Notes: generated from the letters alone by a model not told the origin. A stretch of 64,000 nucleotides of DNA from Brachionus plicatilis (GCA_010279815.1 QEOQ01000191.1:194949-258948); one strand, 5' to 3'; counted from the stretch's first letter, positions 1-10,598 are shown. Made by a program: numbers and translations.

Positions 1-32
1 TGATGCCGCATCTAAATTCGATTTTCAGGAAT

Positions 33-80
33 TAACGCGGCGTTTTCCAACGATTTTTGGGTTTTAACGCGGCGTTAAAC
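33..80. repeat. Paired AACGCGGCGTT motifs
   Basis: The motif AACGCGGCGTT occurs twice within about 40 bases, unusually GC-rich for this window, and a GCATGCAT palindrome follows near 185. This may be the subterminal region of a DNA transposon whose other end lies outside the window. No coding sequence is seen in the first 500 bases. Confidence 0.3.
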
Positions 81-1079
81 ACCAAAAATCTGCATTTTAA
101 TGCACACATCAAAAGGGGGGAAAGTTTAACATGGGTGAGATGTAACGTGATGCATGGGCTAAAACCTGAGTTTTGGTTTTTGGTGCATGCATCTCTTTGC
201 AAGGGTAAACGGTAATTAAAATTGAACTTAATTAAATTAAACACAATTTTTTTTGTTAAATAAATTCTTTTTTATTCGTATCAGTATTATATGTAGCAGC
301 TCTTCTAAGACTACGTTTTTACGACCACAAAATAATTTTAAGTACTGATTTTCTGTATTTGATTGCTCAATCTTTAGACTGCCAATACGACTCAATAAAT
401 CTATCAAGTTATTTCTCCATTTTTCTCATCATAACTAGACTAAATCAAAGCTTTGGTTGTCAAAAAGCTGCCAAAACTTTCATCTTTTTTATCAAAAAAA
501 AACATGTCAAGATTTAAATTTTTGGGTCATGTCGACTTTGTGATCAAGTGTTCACAAAAAAATGCGATCATAGGTCTTGAACACATATTTTGTGATCAAA
601 ATGTCCATTAATTTACCAAAAAATAAAATTAAATTTTTTGTGATCAGAAAAATTTAAAATGTTTACTAAACTTTATTTGAGTTTAAAAAAAATTTTAGAT
701 CCCTTTTTTTAATAAAAAACTACTGGTGCCAAAGCCCTTTCTTTATAAATAGCTGCCGTTTCTTAGACTTTTATAATTTTCAAATCAACCTGGTCAATTT
801 TTTTTCCAATTTGTTCAAAGCACTCCTCCAATTCATCATTTATTTTTTCATCACTTGAAATAATCTCATTATTGATGGTTAATGATTCTGTGTTTGACAA
901 TGTAAATTCTTTACTTTCAAATCAAATTCGTCTTGAGGTGTACCATGATAATAAAAATTTTGTATATTAGATAAAATGAGAGAATAACACTTGGTGCGAT
1001 TATTGTGAACTTGGTTGCTATTTTGTAATTTTTCAAATCAAAAATAAATTAATTCAGAGAACTGAAAAAGAGATTGGGT

Positions 1080-1198
1080 TTTGTGAAATATGAATTGGAC
1101 AAAAATTCTTCCTTTTTTGATGAATTAAAATTAAGTTAATAAAATTTACTTAAAAAAATACTGCAACAAAGTGCAACATACTTTGTTGCACCTTTTTT
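1080..1198 (+). repeat. Arm of palindromic repeat family (copy 1, left arm)
   Basis: This stretch matches the reverse complement of 2252-2378 over about 115 bases and also the arms of the palindrome at 4776-5197. Shared landmarks are GTGAAAT, GAACAAAAATTCT, TTTTTTGATGAATTAAAAT and AAAGTGCAACATACTTTGTT. The Tigger remnant sits between the two arms, so it probably landed in the centre of a pre-existing palindrome. Confidence 0.6.
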
Positions 1199-1454
1199 AC
1201 TTTAAATAATTATTCTGATGTTTTATAAAGACAAAAAATATATTATCAATAAGATTTAAATTATTTATTATTTATTTATTTTTAATAAATAATAAATAAT
1301 AATAATTATTGTTTATCTAAAAATTCTAATTGATAAAAATGAATGAAAAGCGAGTTTGCAAAAAAGAGAAATTGTATATCTCTTGAAGATAGAAAGAAAT
1401 AAAAAATTAAGATAGAAATTATAAAAAAGCATACTGAGCAAAAAATAACCGTAG

Positions 1455-2088
1455 AGCTTTACCGAACAAGACGCGCTATTACAAGTACATGAACCCGAAC
1501 GATGTTGAAGTTTCGAAAGAGCGTATCTAATTACTTTTCACGTGCAACATGTCTGGTCGGGAGAAACTGAAGCCTTTGGCAATTTCACACTCAGAGAATC
1601 CAAGGTGTTTTAAATCGATTGTTGAGGCCAATCTACCGGTTTATTTTCGACACAATCACAAAGCTTGGATGGATACTAGTATTTTTAAGGAATGGCTTCT
1701 CAAATGGAATAAGAAGCTAAAAGCTGATGATCGCAAAGTGCTGCTTTTTCTCGACAGTTTCAGTGGCCATAAATCTGATCCTTCCTGTGAAAATATTAAG
1801 ATAGTTTACTTTCCAGTCAACTGCACATCTGTTCTACAACCTTTAGATCAAGGTATAATTCATTCCTTTAAAGTTAAATATCGGAATATAATTGAAGAGC
1901 AAGAAGATGCAAATAAACAAGCGATCAACTCAAAAGAAGCAATCGATAGAATAAATGAACTGAAACAAATTTTTTTACCATAAAAGATGATAATTCTAAT
2001 GTAAATAATTTATTATTTAATATTGAAAATTTTATAATTGAAAGTAGCTTTACCAAACAACCATCTATTACCGATTTTTTTCAAAAAA
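1455..2088 (+). pseudogene. Tigger/pogo-type DDE transposase remnant
   Basis: The open part (1549-1980) gives the C-terminal half of a pogo/Tigger DDE transposase: REKLKPLAIS, NPRCFK, a catalytic-type stretch LLFLDSFSGH and the hallmark NCTSVLQPLDQGIIHSFK. In-frame codons upstream (NPNDVEVSKERI) continue the family sequence but are broken by a TAA at about 1528. After the stop at 1981 a one-base frame change restores a typical C-terminal tail ending in SITDFFQKN near 2088. The N-terminal DNA-binding half is absent. Tigger elements move by cut and paste and are flanked by TA. This copy has stops, a frameshift and a missing 5' half, so it is dead. Confidence 0.85.
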
Positions 2089-2185
2089 ATTAACTTTTTG
2101 TTTTTTTTCGCATTTTTATTTTAGTTTTTTTAATCAATAAAATTTGGTTTAAAATTTTTTTTGTCCCTACCATTTTATATGGGAA

Positions 2186-2248
2186 TTTCGATATAACGAA
2201 TACCGAATTTTCCGCCCAAAGAGTTCGTTATAACGAGGTATGACTGTA
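2186..2248. repeat. Tigger 3' terminal inverted repeat with TA
   Basis: Read on the minus strand this ends in CAGTCATACCTCGTTATAAC, which is close to the Tigger family terminal repeat (CAGNCATACCTCG). The element ends at 2246 and is followed by TA (2247-2248), the expected target duplication. No matching 5' end is found upstream of the transposase remnant, so the left terminus is lost. Confidence 0.7.
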
Positions 2249-2251
2249 ATA

Positions 2252-2378
2252 AAGGTGTAACAAAGTATGTTGCACTTTGTTACAGTATTTTTATAAGTAT
2301 ATTTTATTAACTTAAATTTTAATTCATCAAAAAAGCAAGAATTTTTGTTCAATTTGTATTTGAATTTCACAATACCAT
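2252..2378 (-). repeat. Arm of palindromic repeat family (copy 1, right arm)
   Basis: This is the inverted partner of 1080-1198. It starts immediately after the Tigger end and TA dinucleotide, which supports the Tigger having inserted in the palindrome centre. It is nearly identical to 4968-5092, and a short relic of the same sequence lies at 43598-43635. Confidence 0.6.
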
Positions 2379-2811
2379 AATTTGTATCTAATTTCTATAT
2401 TCTAAAAAAATTAGTCGATATAATTGTAGAAAAAAGGGGCCAAACGCCGGCTATTTCTTAAATTAAATTTATTATTTTACTAAAAAAAATTTTTATTTAT
2501 ATATATAAGATTTTAAGACTGTTGAGGTGATTTATTTTCGATTGAACTTTATTTTTATGAGACAAATTAAAAATTTTAAGTCATACCAAAATAGCTATTG
2601 TTTTAAAAAATTACATTTCAATTTTAGATAAAAAAATATTTGTAAATTTTTACATTAAATAAATAAAATAAACAAGTCTATTTTTTATATTATTTATAGT
2701 ATTCAATTGTACATTTAAGTAGCACTATGTTTTCAATCAAAAAATATCAAATTTTTTACATTTTATTTTCTTTTTTCAATAAAGGACATATTTAAAAATC
2801 AATAAAAATTT

Positions 2812-2898
2812 CAGAACCTGGACTTGGACTTGGCCTTTAAAAAAAAAAAAGTCAGGACTTGGACTTGACTTGAGACTTGTGACTTTTAAACAAATCTG
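2812..2898. mobile_element. Short hAT-like MITE (CAGA...TCTG)
   Basis: An 87-base unit opens with CAGAACCTGGACTTGG and closes with TTTTAAACAAATCTG. It has the internal TGACTTGAGACTTG pattern also seen at 21150-21371, 26096-26392 and 45835-45995. The CAGAG/CAGAA ends fit hAT-type termini, but no 8-bp target duplication was confirmed. Confidence 0.4.
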
Positions 2899-3433
2899 AA
2901 AAATTTACTTCAATTTTAAGCTAAATGTAAATTTAAAAAAAAATTAATTATTCATTATTTAAGTTTTTTTCGTAGTTATTGTATATTATTCTGTAACTCA
3001 ATCGCTTACAGTGTAGATGAGTTTCTCAATGACTCGATTCGATTGGTGCAAGCTTCGGTGTTAAGATTGAAAATTTATTTTAAATTTTTTACATCTAAAC
3101 ATAAATTCAATATTATAAAATCGCTAAGGAAAAAAAATATTTTTTGGTGATCAATTTTTGATCCCAATGAGTCAAATAAATTTTAGACATGAGGTCCATG
3201 ATCACATTTTTTTGTCAACACTTGATCACACAATCGACATGACCCAAATTGTTTGTCAAAATTTTAAATTTCTAAAAATTCTTCGTCAAACTAATTGTGT
3301 CCAGAAACTTTTTGTCGAAATTTAAGATTTTATATTTAAACAAAAAATAAAAGAAAAAAATTTTATAAACATTTTTTTATTTTTTAACAATGAGTATTAT
3401 TTTAATTTTGTTCATAAAGGAAAACTTAATTGA

Positions 3434-3955
3434 TTTTATTTTTTCAAAGCTTCCAAACAACTAGACTATGTATTCAAATACCGTTTTAACATAAATCCTA
3501 CAAATGCAACTTGGTCAGAAAGAGCAAAAGATGATAGAATTGACTGTTGTTTTAACGGCTATTCTAATGAGTTAACCTACACAGATTCATGTGCGAGAAA
3601 TGAAGAGCGGATCAGGAAAGGACAAAATTATCTTATTACGTATAATGGCATAGTTGTGAATGATGCTAGGAGAAGAGGTTCTGATCATTCAGTTCGAGTT
3701 TGGTGTCCTGATTGCTCAACTTATGTAAATAGTGATTTTGAATATCAAATTGGATTAGGAAATTGGGGCAAATGTTGTTGTATTGCAGAATTATGTGCTC
3801 TCACCGGAATTGGCATTTTGTTTTTACCTTTTAGCTTTATTTCGCTTTGTATGAATTGTAAGGAAACATTTTTTTGGGTCATATTTATTCGGGCTCATCC
3901 AGTAACTGAAATGGGCTATTACTCATTAACAATAATTAGTAATTTGGTCTCATAA
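3434..3955 (+). CDS. LITAF/BRI3-like zinc-ribbon membrane protein fragment
   Basis: The frame is open from just after a TGA at 3431 to the stop at 3955 (about 173 codons) and has no in-frame ATG, so a 5' exon would be needed. A plausible acceptor (TTTTTCAAAG) lies near 3450. The reading contains VRVWCPDCSTYV, a long Cys-rich hydrophobic stretch (GKCCCIAELCALTGIGILF, then LPFSFI) and a second pair CMNC followed by KETFF. Two CxxC pairs separated by a membrane-inserted hydrophobic segment is the layout of LITAF and BRI3 domains, which sit on late endosomal or lysosomal membranes. The spacing is not an exact match. It could instead be a gene fragment carried in repeats. Confidence 0.4.
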   Translation, partial: FYFFKASKQLDYVFKYRFNINPTNATWSERAKDDRIDCCFNGYSNELTYTDSCARNEERIRKGQNYLITYNGIVVNDARRRGSDHSVRVWCPDCSTYVNSDFEYQIGLGNWGKCCCIAELCALTGIGILFLPFSFISLCMNCKETFFWVIFIRAHPVTEMGYYSLTIISNLVS

Positions 3956-4775
3956 TTTAATTAAAATGAATCACTTTTTATTTTTTCGATATAAATGATT
4001 ACTATTCATGTCCTCAACTCATTTTCGGTCTCAATTATTACTTTTATTATTACTGATATAATATACATTAATCAATTAAAGTGAATCAGATAAATATAAA
4101 AAAAATTCTATTTTTCATATCTATATTTTCCAAACACAATTAAAATATAACCCAAGCAAGAAGAAAGACAGAATTACAAGAAGGCGAATTAAATTTAAGA
4201 TCAATTCAACAATAGGAATCTGATGAATCTGAAACAGATAATCAAGAAAGTCTTCCAGAAATGAAACAAAAAAAACTGGATAATTGTGTAAAGATGTAAT
4301 TTCAAGATTAAAAAAAGGAAAAATATAATTTTAATAAATTTTGCCTTGAAGATATTTTTAGAAAAGTTAATGTGAAAAACTCTTATAACTTTGTAATTTA
4401 CTTTGTAACTTAGAAAGAAAATTGTATCTTAATTTACTTTCTGGAATAAGATATTGAAAAGTATCTTTTAATTCAATTTTATAGGTGATTGAAAAGTCAT
4501 CTATTAGGTTCCTGAAAAGTATCCTATTATTAAAAAATCCTATTGCTTCGTTCTTTGAGGCCCTAGGGACTAGGCGAAAGACTTGGTCATAAGCTGACCA
4601 ACTCAAGCACAGAGTATTCTAGTTTTTCCGTATGTTGAAAAGTATACAAAAAAAGGCATTGGGAAGTGCCATAGGGACCCCTCATTCGATCGTTTATCAG
4701 TCAAGCAAATCAATAATCGAAGATCGATCAAAAACCACTCAACCGTGACGGATCAGAAACTCACGCGAAGCATTA
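3956..4775. other. AT-rich intergenic stretch
   Basis: No gene is supported here. A 79-codon reverse frame at 4367-4606 has no recognisable family and no coding features. The slightly less AT-rich segment 4560-4780 leads into the palindromic repeat. Confidence 0.4.
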
Positions 4776-5197
4776 CAATTGCAGAAACTTTGGAGAATGC
4801 AAACCAAGTTACCGAATGGTTAAAAGAAAATACAACATGGTCATATAAGAGGCCATACGAAACAGAAGCTGGAACAAAAGGTATTGTGAAATTCAAATAC
4901 AAATTGAACAAAAATTCTCCCTTTTTTGATGAATTAAAATTTTTATAAATAATATTTTTTTAGGTAACAAAGGTGTAACAAAGTATGTTGCACTTTGTTA
5001 CAGTATTTTTATAAGTATTTTTTATTAACTTAAATTTTAATTCATCAAAAAAGGGAGAATTTTTGTTCAATTTGTATTTGAATTTCACAATACCTTTTGT
5101 TCCAGCTTCTGTTTCGTATGGCCTTTTATATGACCATGTTGTATTTTCTTTTAACCATTCGGTAACTTGGTTTGCATTCTCCAAAGTTTCTGAGAAA
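4776..5197. mobile_element. Palindromic element with coding-like arms
   Basis: The left arm (about 4779-4945) and right arm (about 5026-5195) are near-perfect reverse complements of about 165 bases around a short spacer that holds the near-palindrome AACAAAGTATGTTGCACTTT. Each arm encodes the same open stretch on opposite strands, with ENANQVTEWLKENTTW, KRPYETEAGTKG and VKFKYKLNKNSPFFDEL. That stretch resembles the short N-terminal domain of MULE-related transposon proteins in invertebrates, but this is recollection of the pattern and not a match I could test. The hairpin structure explains the two mirrored frames, so neither is called a gene. Confidence 0.6.
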
Positions 5198-6185
5198 GAA
5201 TAGCACCGTTGTAATAAAGTTAAGAAAAGAGGCCCGCAATGCAACTCAGTTATATGTTTTTTATACAATAGCCACAATCAAGTGGTTATAATGTTCAAAT
5301 CCGCTAATGAACACATGATGAAGATAATATGATTCAATTTCTTGGAGATAACAATATCAGTCATTCATTTAAAAATAAATAAATATTAAAATAAAAATTG
5401 TTACCGTTTAAGTCATTTCGTAGCTCTTATTTAGTAATTTTAGAGGCCAAAAATAATTAATAGATGAGTCCTAATTAGTAATAATGTATCAGATAATTAA
5501 TAAATTATTGAGTCCAAAATAATTATGAGCCCGTTTCAGTAATAAAATGAGCCCATTTAAATCATTCCCCATTTTATTTATTTTAAATCAAAAATAAAAA
5601 ATATTATTTTTTAAGCTCTAAAAGACACTAAACATTTTTGTCCAAATTGTGGGCATGTGTTTGGTATGAATAGACGCATATAACAAAGAGATACTCACAA
5701 TTAAAGAAATATAAGTTGCTTCAATTCCAAAAAAGCATTCTTTCATTATTTTTGATTAAAATTAAAATTATTCACAAATATAATTGCATTATAGAGAATA
5801 AGTTTTAAAATTGTTTTAATTTTTTACACAATTGTTTAATTTGGATTTGTTATTTAATAAATATTTTGATCCCTAAAATAAGTGATTTATTCAATATTAA
5901 GTCAATAATATAATGAATAAAATTTTAAATGTATTGATAATGTGACTTTAACTCAAAAAGTTAATCATTTTTACTCGAGATCAATTGACAGCATGTAATC
6001 AAGAGATCAATGATGACATTTTCTTCATTTAAGCTATCAATTTTCAACAATATTAACTTAATTTTTATTGATTTTGAGAAAAAATTAAATCTTAATTTAA
6101 ATTTCAATGAATTTTTCAACTGAAGTTTTTTATTATTAAGAATTAAAATTCAATCTTTAGAATTTTTATTAAATTTAAATCGATT
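5198..6185. other. AT-rich intergenic stretch
   Basis: Nothing gene-like is seen: both strands are full of stops and poly-A/T runs. GAGTCC/GAGCCC-type half repeats around 5460-5560 are too short to classify. Confidence 0.4.
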
Positions 6186-7222
6186 TTAAATAAATGAAGT
6201 GTTAATCGGTCTTTTGCAGACTGGCCTTTAGATCAACCTTGAAACTTGAAAAAAAAATAAATATAAATAATAAATATAAAAAATAAATTTCTCCAAAATC
6301 AATTTACGAATTAAGAAAAATTATTTTTTTATTTGAATCTTGTTTGAATTTCAAAGACGGTCAAAGGTTTTTATTTTGCTCTATTTTGTTTTTTTTTTTT
6401 TTTTACTTATTATGAACTTATTTAGATTTTCTGTGTCTTTTCTATCGCTTGTCTAAAAAGAAGGACGTTGATCCATTCTGAGCAGCCGGAGGGCTTCCCT
6501 CAAACTAATAAAATAATAAATAAATTGTTTGAATTTCTTTTAACAGAAATTAATGCTAAAAGTAAAGTTTTGAATTTACTGTGTCAAAAAAATCTTCAAT
6601 AAAAGTTAAAATTTAAATACAGAAAAAAATCTCTATAATAAATTTGCTCTTCCAACTTAATTTATTAAATTACATACTATATATATACTTTTGTCAAATT
6701 GAAAAACTCAGCTCTACTTAAGTAAATTAATTTAATTTTTTTGAAATTTTGCATTTTTGCCGCATTTGTCTACCAAAAATAATTTCATTTTTGGTCATCC
6801 TGATAATGAGGATGATGAGGTTTTTATTGAATGTTAATGATGAAAATGAAATTGTGTAAATTGAAGAATTAATGATGATAAAATATTAAAAAATGATTTT
6901 GAAAAGTTCGATACTAGATTGTTGGATTTTGTAATTATTAAGAAAAATTATTCTATATATGAAATTTTAAAATATCCCTTTTTATTGAACTTTAGTATAA
7001 AGATCAAATTTATTAATTGATTTTAATAAAAATTTTTAAAGACAAAAATATTCAATGTTTTAAAATTTATAATTTGTTTAAGTGGAAAATTAAATTTTTT
7101 AGTCTGAAAATATGAATTTTAAAGTTATGAATTTAAGATTTTGAATCACCTTAAGCTTCAAGGTTAATCAAAAGGCTACTGCCCCTATCTATAAGACTGC
7201 TTAACATTTCATTAATTTAAAT
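6186..7222. mobile_element. Possible 1.0 kb MITE with AATGAAGTGTTAATC ends
   Basis: The roughly 60-base sequence at 6189-6248 recurs inverted at 7158-7220. The shared pattern is CAAGGTT, ATCA, AGGC, TGCCC, AGACTG, TTAACA and TTCATT. Two more single copies lie in DNAH6 introns at 22299-22360 and, partly, 39105-39135. The repeat pairs look like terminal inverted repeats. The interior is AT-rich except for a small GC-richer patch at about 6440-6505, and no coding content is recognised. Confidence 0.4.
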
Positions 7223-7315
7223 TCTAAACAAAAGAAATCATTTAAAATATTTGATTATAGAATTAAAAAAAATTATTTGAAAAAATTTAATAATAGGATA
7301 TTGATCTTTCAATTA

Positions 7316-7965
7316 AAGTGCTAATTTGCTACATGGATTTTATCAAATTTAACGTCAAATCATTAGTATAATATAAGTAAAAAATATGTATGATTAAATT
7401 CATCAAATATTCCAAAAATTTATTATTTTTGGGCATCTTGAAGTTTATGATCAATTCTAAATATCTTTTCAATTCAGAGAGTTTATCTTTAGATATTAAA
7501 ATTAATCTTTAAATTTATTTTAAAAATTTTAACGTAAAATGCTTACATGTTATGAAGATTAAAAAAAAATAAATTTTTTATTTTAAAAATATTTGTAGGA
7601 AAGATAGATGTTTTCATTTTATTATTAATTTGGAATTCAATATTTAATTTTGAATTTTATATTAGACACAAATAATTTTGAAATAAAAAATCTCAAAATA
7701 AACTGTAAAAAAATCAGTTTATTAATTTAAATTTAAAAAAATCGATTTTATCAATGGATTGAGGAAAGTTTTTTTTTCTAAATTATTTTATTAATTAAAT
7801 CAACATAACAAGTAGAGCATTTTACTTTAAAATTATTAAAATAAATTTAAAGATTAATTTTAATATCTGGTTTTACAAATATTTACGTAATTTTACGTAA
7901 ATTTTGGTAAATTTGCGTAATTTTACGTAAAATTTTTTAAAATCCATGTAGCAAATCAACACTGT
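7316..7965. mobile_element. MITE with GTGTTGATTTGCTACATGGATTTT ends
   Basis: The terminal repeat at 7316-7342 (GTGCTAATTTGCTACATGG) is matched in reverse complement at 7939-7965 (AGTGTTGATTTGCTACATGG). The inner flank of the right end has repeated TTTACGTAAAATTACG units. The same design recurs at 22451-22890 and 35038-35693, so this is one dispersed non-autonomous family. The CAGTG terminus suggests hAT ancestry. Confidence 0.55.
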
Positions 7966-8852
7966 ACAAAGCTGTTTATAACCCTTGAGTAGAAATATTC
8001 AATTTTATTTTTACCATTTTTCGATTTTGACATCGGTTCATATAAATTATTGCTGTTCCTTAAATTATATTTCAATTTTCTTGGGTCATTTTTTATCAGC
8101 CTATCTTTAAAATTTATCGCTGAATTATCATAAAATAAAAATTTAAAAGAGAAGGTAATTTTAGAACAATTATTCAATGGTAGTACAAATATTAATAATA
8201 TTTTTAAAAAATTTAAATAATTCTTTAAAAAGCATTCTAGACAATTTTAAATTCTACGTTGTTTAAAATTTCTATTTTGCTAAAAATATATACTTTTCAA
8301 CATTTAGAAATTCATTTTTTTTAATTTGAAGAAAATTTGAAAATTTTATTCTAATCAAAAAAATGCGTTCATTTTGATAAAAAGTGTTGTCATATTGAAA
8401 AAAAAAAATCTTGTCAAATGTTAATTTTTTTCCGCGTAAATTAAATTTTATTATGAAATAAAAATGTCTATGATTTAAAAAAAAAATTTTTCAATGCTAA
8501 TACAAACCATTTATCCATGTTTTAATTTTGAAAAAAAGTCTATTGAAATAAACTTTTTAACATAGACAACATTTGTCTGCTTTGGCAAAAAGTCATTTTC
8601 TCTCAAGAGCAAAATTCAGTCAGTTTAAAAAACTGACTAGCATATTTAAAATTCAAACACATATTAAAATATATATATTTATATATACTAAAATAAAAAT
8701 TCAAAAGAAAAAACCTCTTGCAAATAATCATTACTCCAACCTTAGCTTCTAAATTACATCAAATTTCATAAATATTTCTCTAAACAAAAATTTTCTTCGT
8801 CACCTAAAAAATTCTCCTTAAATACCAATTTTGTTATAGAATTGATCTAATA
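7966..8852. other. AT-rich region upstream of the Asn-tRNA synthetase
   Basis: No coding sequence or clear promoter motif can be supported. A(n)/T(n) runs dominate. The last 90 bases before the ATG at 8853 would hold the 5' untranslated region. Confidence 0.4.
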
Positions 8853-10541
8853 ATGAGTGAACAGGTGGAAAAAAAACTAGAAGAACTAGATCTAGCAGGA
8901 TGTTTGTACTCGTCCGAACTGCACGGCTCGGACGAGACCGGTGATGGCAGTGAGTCAAAGCCGTTCAAAACAGCCCTCAGAGCCTTGAAGCACAGCGGCG
9001 ACATTGAGCACTTTGGCAAAATAATGGTGGACGCCAAGGATCAGAGCAAGCAAAAGTTTGAACTAATCTCCAAGGCCCAGCTGAAAAAGGTGAAGAACAT
9101 GGCCGAGGTCGAGACCAGGAAAAATGCGAGCAAGGCTGCCAAGGAGCAAGAAGATGCACTCAGGCGAGAAAAAAACCTAGAGGAGGCTAAAAAAGTTGAA
9201 ATAAAGCCGGATCCAAATGCCGAAAGTGCCACACTGAGCAAAATAAAAGAGATCAGCTCGTCGACGAGCCACCGGGTCCAAGTGTATGGTTGGGTGCATC
9301 GTCTCAGGCGTCAAGGAAAGAATCTCATGTTCATTGTTCTGCGAGATGGAACTGGCTTTTTGCAGTGTGTTCTCACAGACATGTTGTGTCAAACTTATGA
9401 CGCGTTGCTTTTGGCCACCGAGGCAACAGTGTGTCTGTACGGCAAGGTGCAGTCTGTGCCCGAGGGCAAAAAGGCGCCCAGAAATATTGAGCTGATAGTT
9501 GACTTTTGGCAAATTGTGGGACATTCTCCCGCAGGTGGTGCTGACAACGTGCTGAATGAAGAGGCCGCCGTGGACGTACAATTGGACAATAGACACATGA
9601 TGATCCGTGGAGAGAACACGTCCAAAATTTTGCGTCTCAGATCCATAGTGACACATGCATTCCGAGAGCACTACTTTTCCCGCGGCTATTACGAGTGCTT
9701 TCCGCCTACCCTGGTACAGACCCAAGTGGAGGGCGGCTCCACTTTGTTCAAGCTGAACTATTTTGGCGAAGAGGCCTATTTGACTCAGTCATCTCAGTTG
9801 TACCTGGAAACAGCATGTCCAGCTCTGGGAAACGTGTTCTGCATCGCTCAATCGTACCGAGCTGAGACATCGCGCACTCGCCGACACTTGTCCGAGTACA
9901 CTCATATAGAGGGCGAGCTGCCGTTCATTAACTTTGAGAATTTGCTAGATGCTATTGAGGATTTGGTCAGTGACACCATTGACCGTGTGCTAAAGCACCC
10001 TGAGGCTCATTTGCTCTTTGAAGTAAACCCGGACTTTAAAGCGCCCAAGAGACCATTTAGACGCATGCTGTACTCAGAGGCCATTGATTATCTAAAAGAG
10101 CACAATATTACCAAAGACGATGGCACCTTCTATGAATTCGGTGATGATATACCGGAGGCGCCAGAGCGCAAAATGACCGATCAAATAAATGAGCCAATTT
10201 TGTTGTGCAAATTTCCAGCTGAGATAAAGTCATTTTACATGAAGAGGGACGCCAAGGATACCAGACTGACCGAGTCTGTGGATTTATTGTTGCCCAATGT
10301 GGGGGAAATTGTGGGTGGTTCGATGAGGGCTGAGAACTATGAACAGTTGGTAGAGAGCTTCAAAGCTAATGGAATCAGTCCGGAGCCGTATTACTGGTAC
10401 TTGGATCAAAGAAAGTATGGAACTTTTCCGCATGGTGGCTACGGTCTTGGTTTGGATAGATTTTTGACTTATCTACTGAACAGATACCACATTAGGGATG
10501 TTTGCTTCTATCCAAGATTCATTGAGAGGTGTAAGCCGTAG
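8853..10541 (+). CDS. NARS1: Asparagine--tRNA ligase, cytoplasmic
   Basis: It attaches asparagine to tRNA-Asn in the cytosol. The single uninterrupted reading frame has 562 codons, close to the usual length of about 550 for animal enzymes. Residues 1-115 are the animal-specific N-terminal extension, with SKPFKTALRALKHSG and a charged helix (EQEDALRREKNLEEAKK). An OB-fold anticodon-binding domain follows (VYGWVHRLRRQGKNLMFIVL), then the class IIb catalytic core: RHMMIRGENTSKILRLRS, QVEGGSTLFKLNYFGEEA, motif 2 around residue 329 (FCIAQSYRAETSRTRRH) and motif 3 near 529 (GGYGLGLDRFL). The EIVGGSMR and TFPHGGYG segments are those of AsnRS rather than AspRS. The ATG at 8853 gives the full extension. 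Codon use is much richer in G+C than the flanks, as expected for a conserved housekeeping gene. Confidence 0.97.
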   Translation: MSEQVEKKLEELDLAGCLYSSELHGSDETGDGSESKPFKTALRALKHSGDIEHFGKIMVDAKDQSKQKFELISKAQLKKVKNMAEVETRKNASKAAKEQEDALRREKNLEEAKKVEIKPDPNAESATLSKIKEISSSTSHRVQVYGWVHRLRRQGKNLMFIVLRDGTGFLQCVLTDMLCQTYDALLLATEATVCLYGKVQSVPEGKKAPRNIELIVDFWQIVGHSPAGGADNVLNEEAAVDVQLDNRHMMIRGENTSKILRLRSIVTHAFREHYFSRGYYECFPPTLVQTQVEGGSTLFKLNYFGEEAYLTQSSQLYLETACPALGNVFCIAQSYRAETSRTRRHLSEYTHIEGELPFINFENLLDAIEDLVSDTIDRVLKHPEAHLLFEVNPDFKAPKRPFRRMLYSEAIDYLKEHNITKDDGTFYEFGDDIPEAPERKMTDQINEPILLCKFPAEIKSFYMKRDAKDTRLTESVDLLLPNVGEIVGGSMRAENYEQLVESFKANGISPEPYYWYLDQRKYGTFPHGGYGLGLDRFLTYLLNRYHIRDVCFYPRFIERCKP

Positions 10542-10598
10542 ATTTTTGTCTTGTTTTAGTGTTGTTTTGTCACTTTTTAAATGCTTTAACATTTAGAA

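Larger units (their letters stand above)
523..3250. mobile_element. Decayed element bounded by GTGATCAAGTGTT inverted repeats
   Basis: About 55 bases at 523-580 (GGGTCATGTCGA then GTGATCAAGTGTT) recur in reverse complement at 3188-3250 with few mismatches. The pair reads as terminal or subterminal inverted repeats of a 2.7 kb DNA transposon. Everything between is AT-rich and contains later insertions: a palindromic repeat, a Tigger remnant and a short hAT-like MITE. No transposase belonging to the outer element is recognisable, so its superfamily is open. Related GTGATCA-rich sequence lies in the DNAH6 intron near 34490-34740. Confidence 0.4.

Noticed and set aside
2167..2370. 67-codon reverse frame
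   Set aside because: Spans a Tigger end and a palindrome arm; composite of two repeats.
9177..9725. 182-codon reverse frame across the Asn-tRNA synthetase
   Set aside because: Antisense shadow of conserved coding sequence; no family resemblance.
8853..10541. Aspartyl-tRNA synthetase as the identity of this gene
   Set aside because: AspRS shares the class IIb fold, but the N-terminal extension (SKPFKTALRALK), AGGADNVLNEE and EIVGGSMR blocks are those of cytosolic AsnRS.
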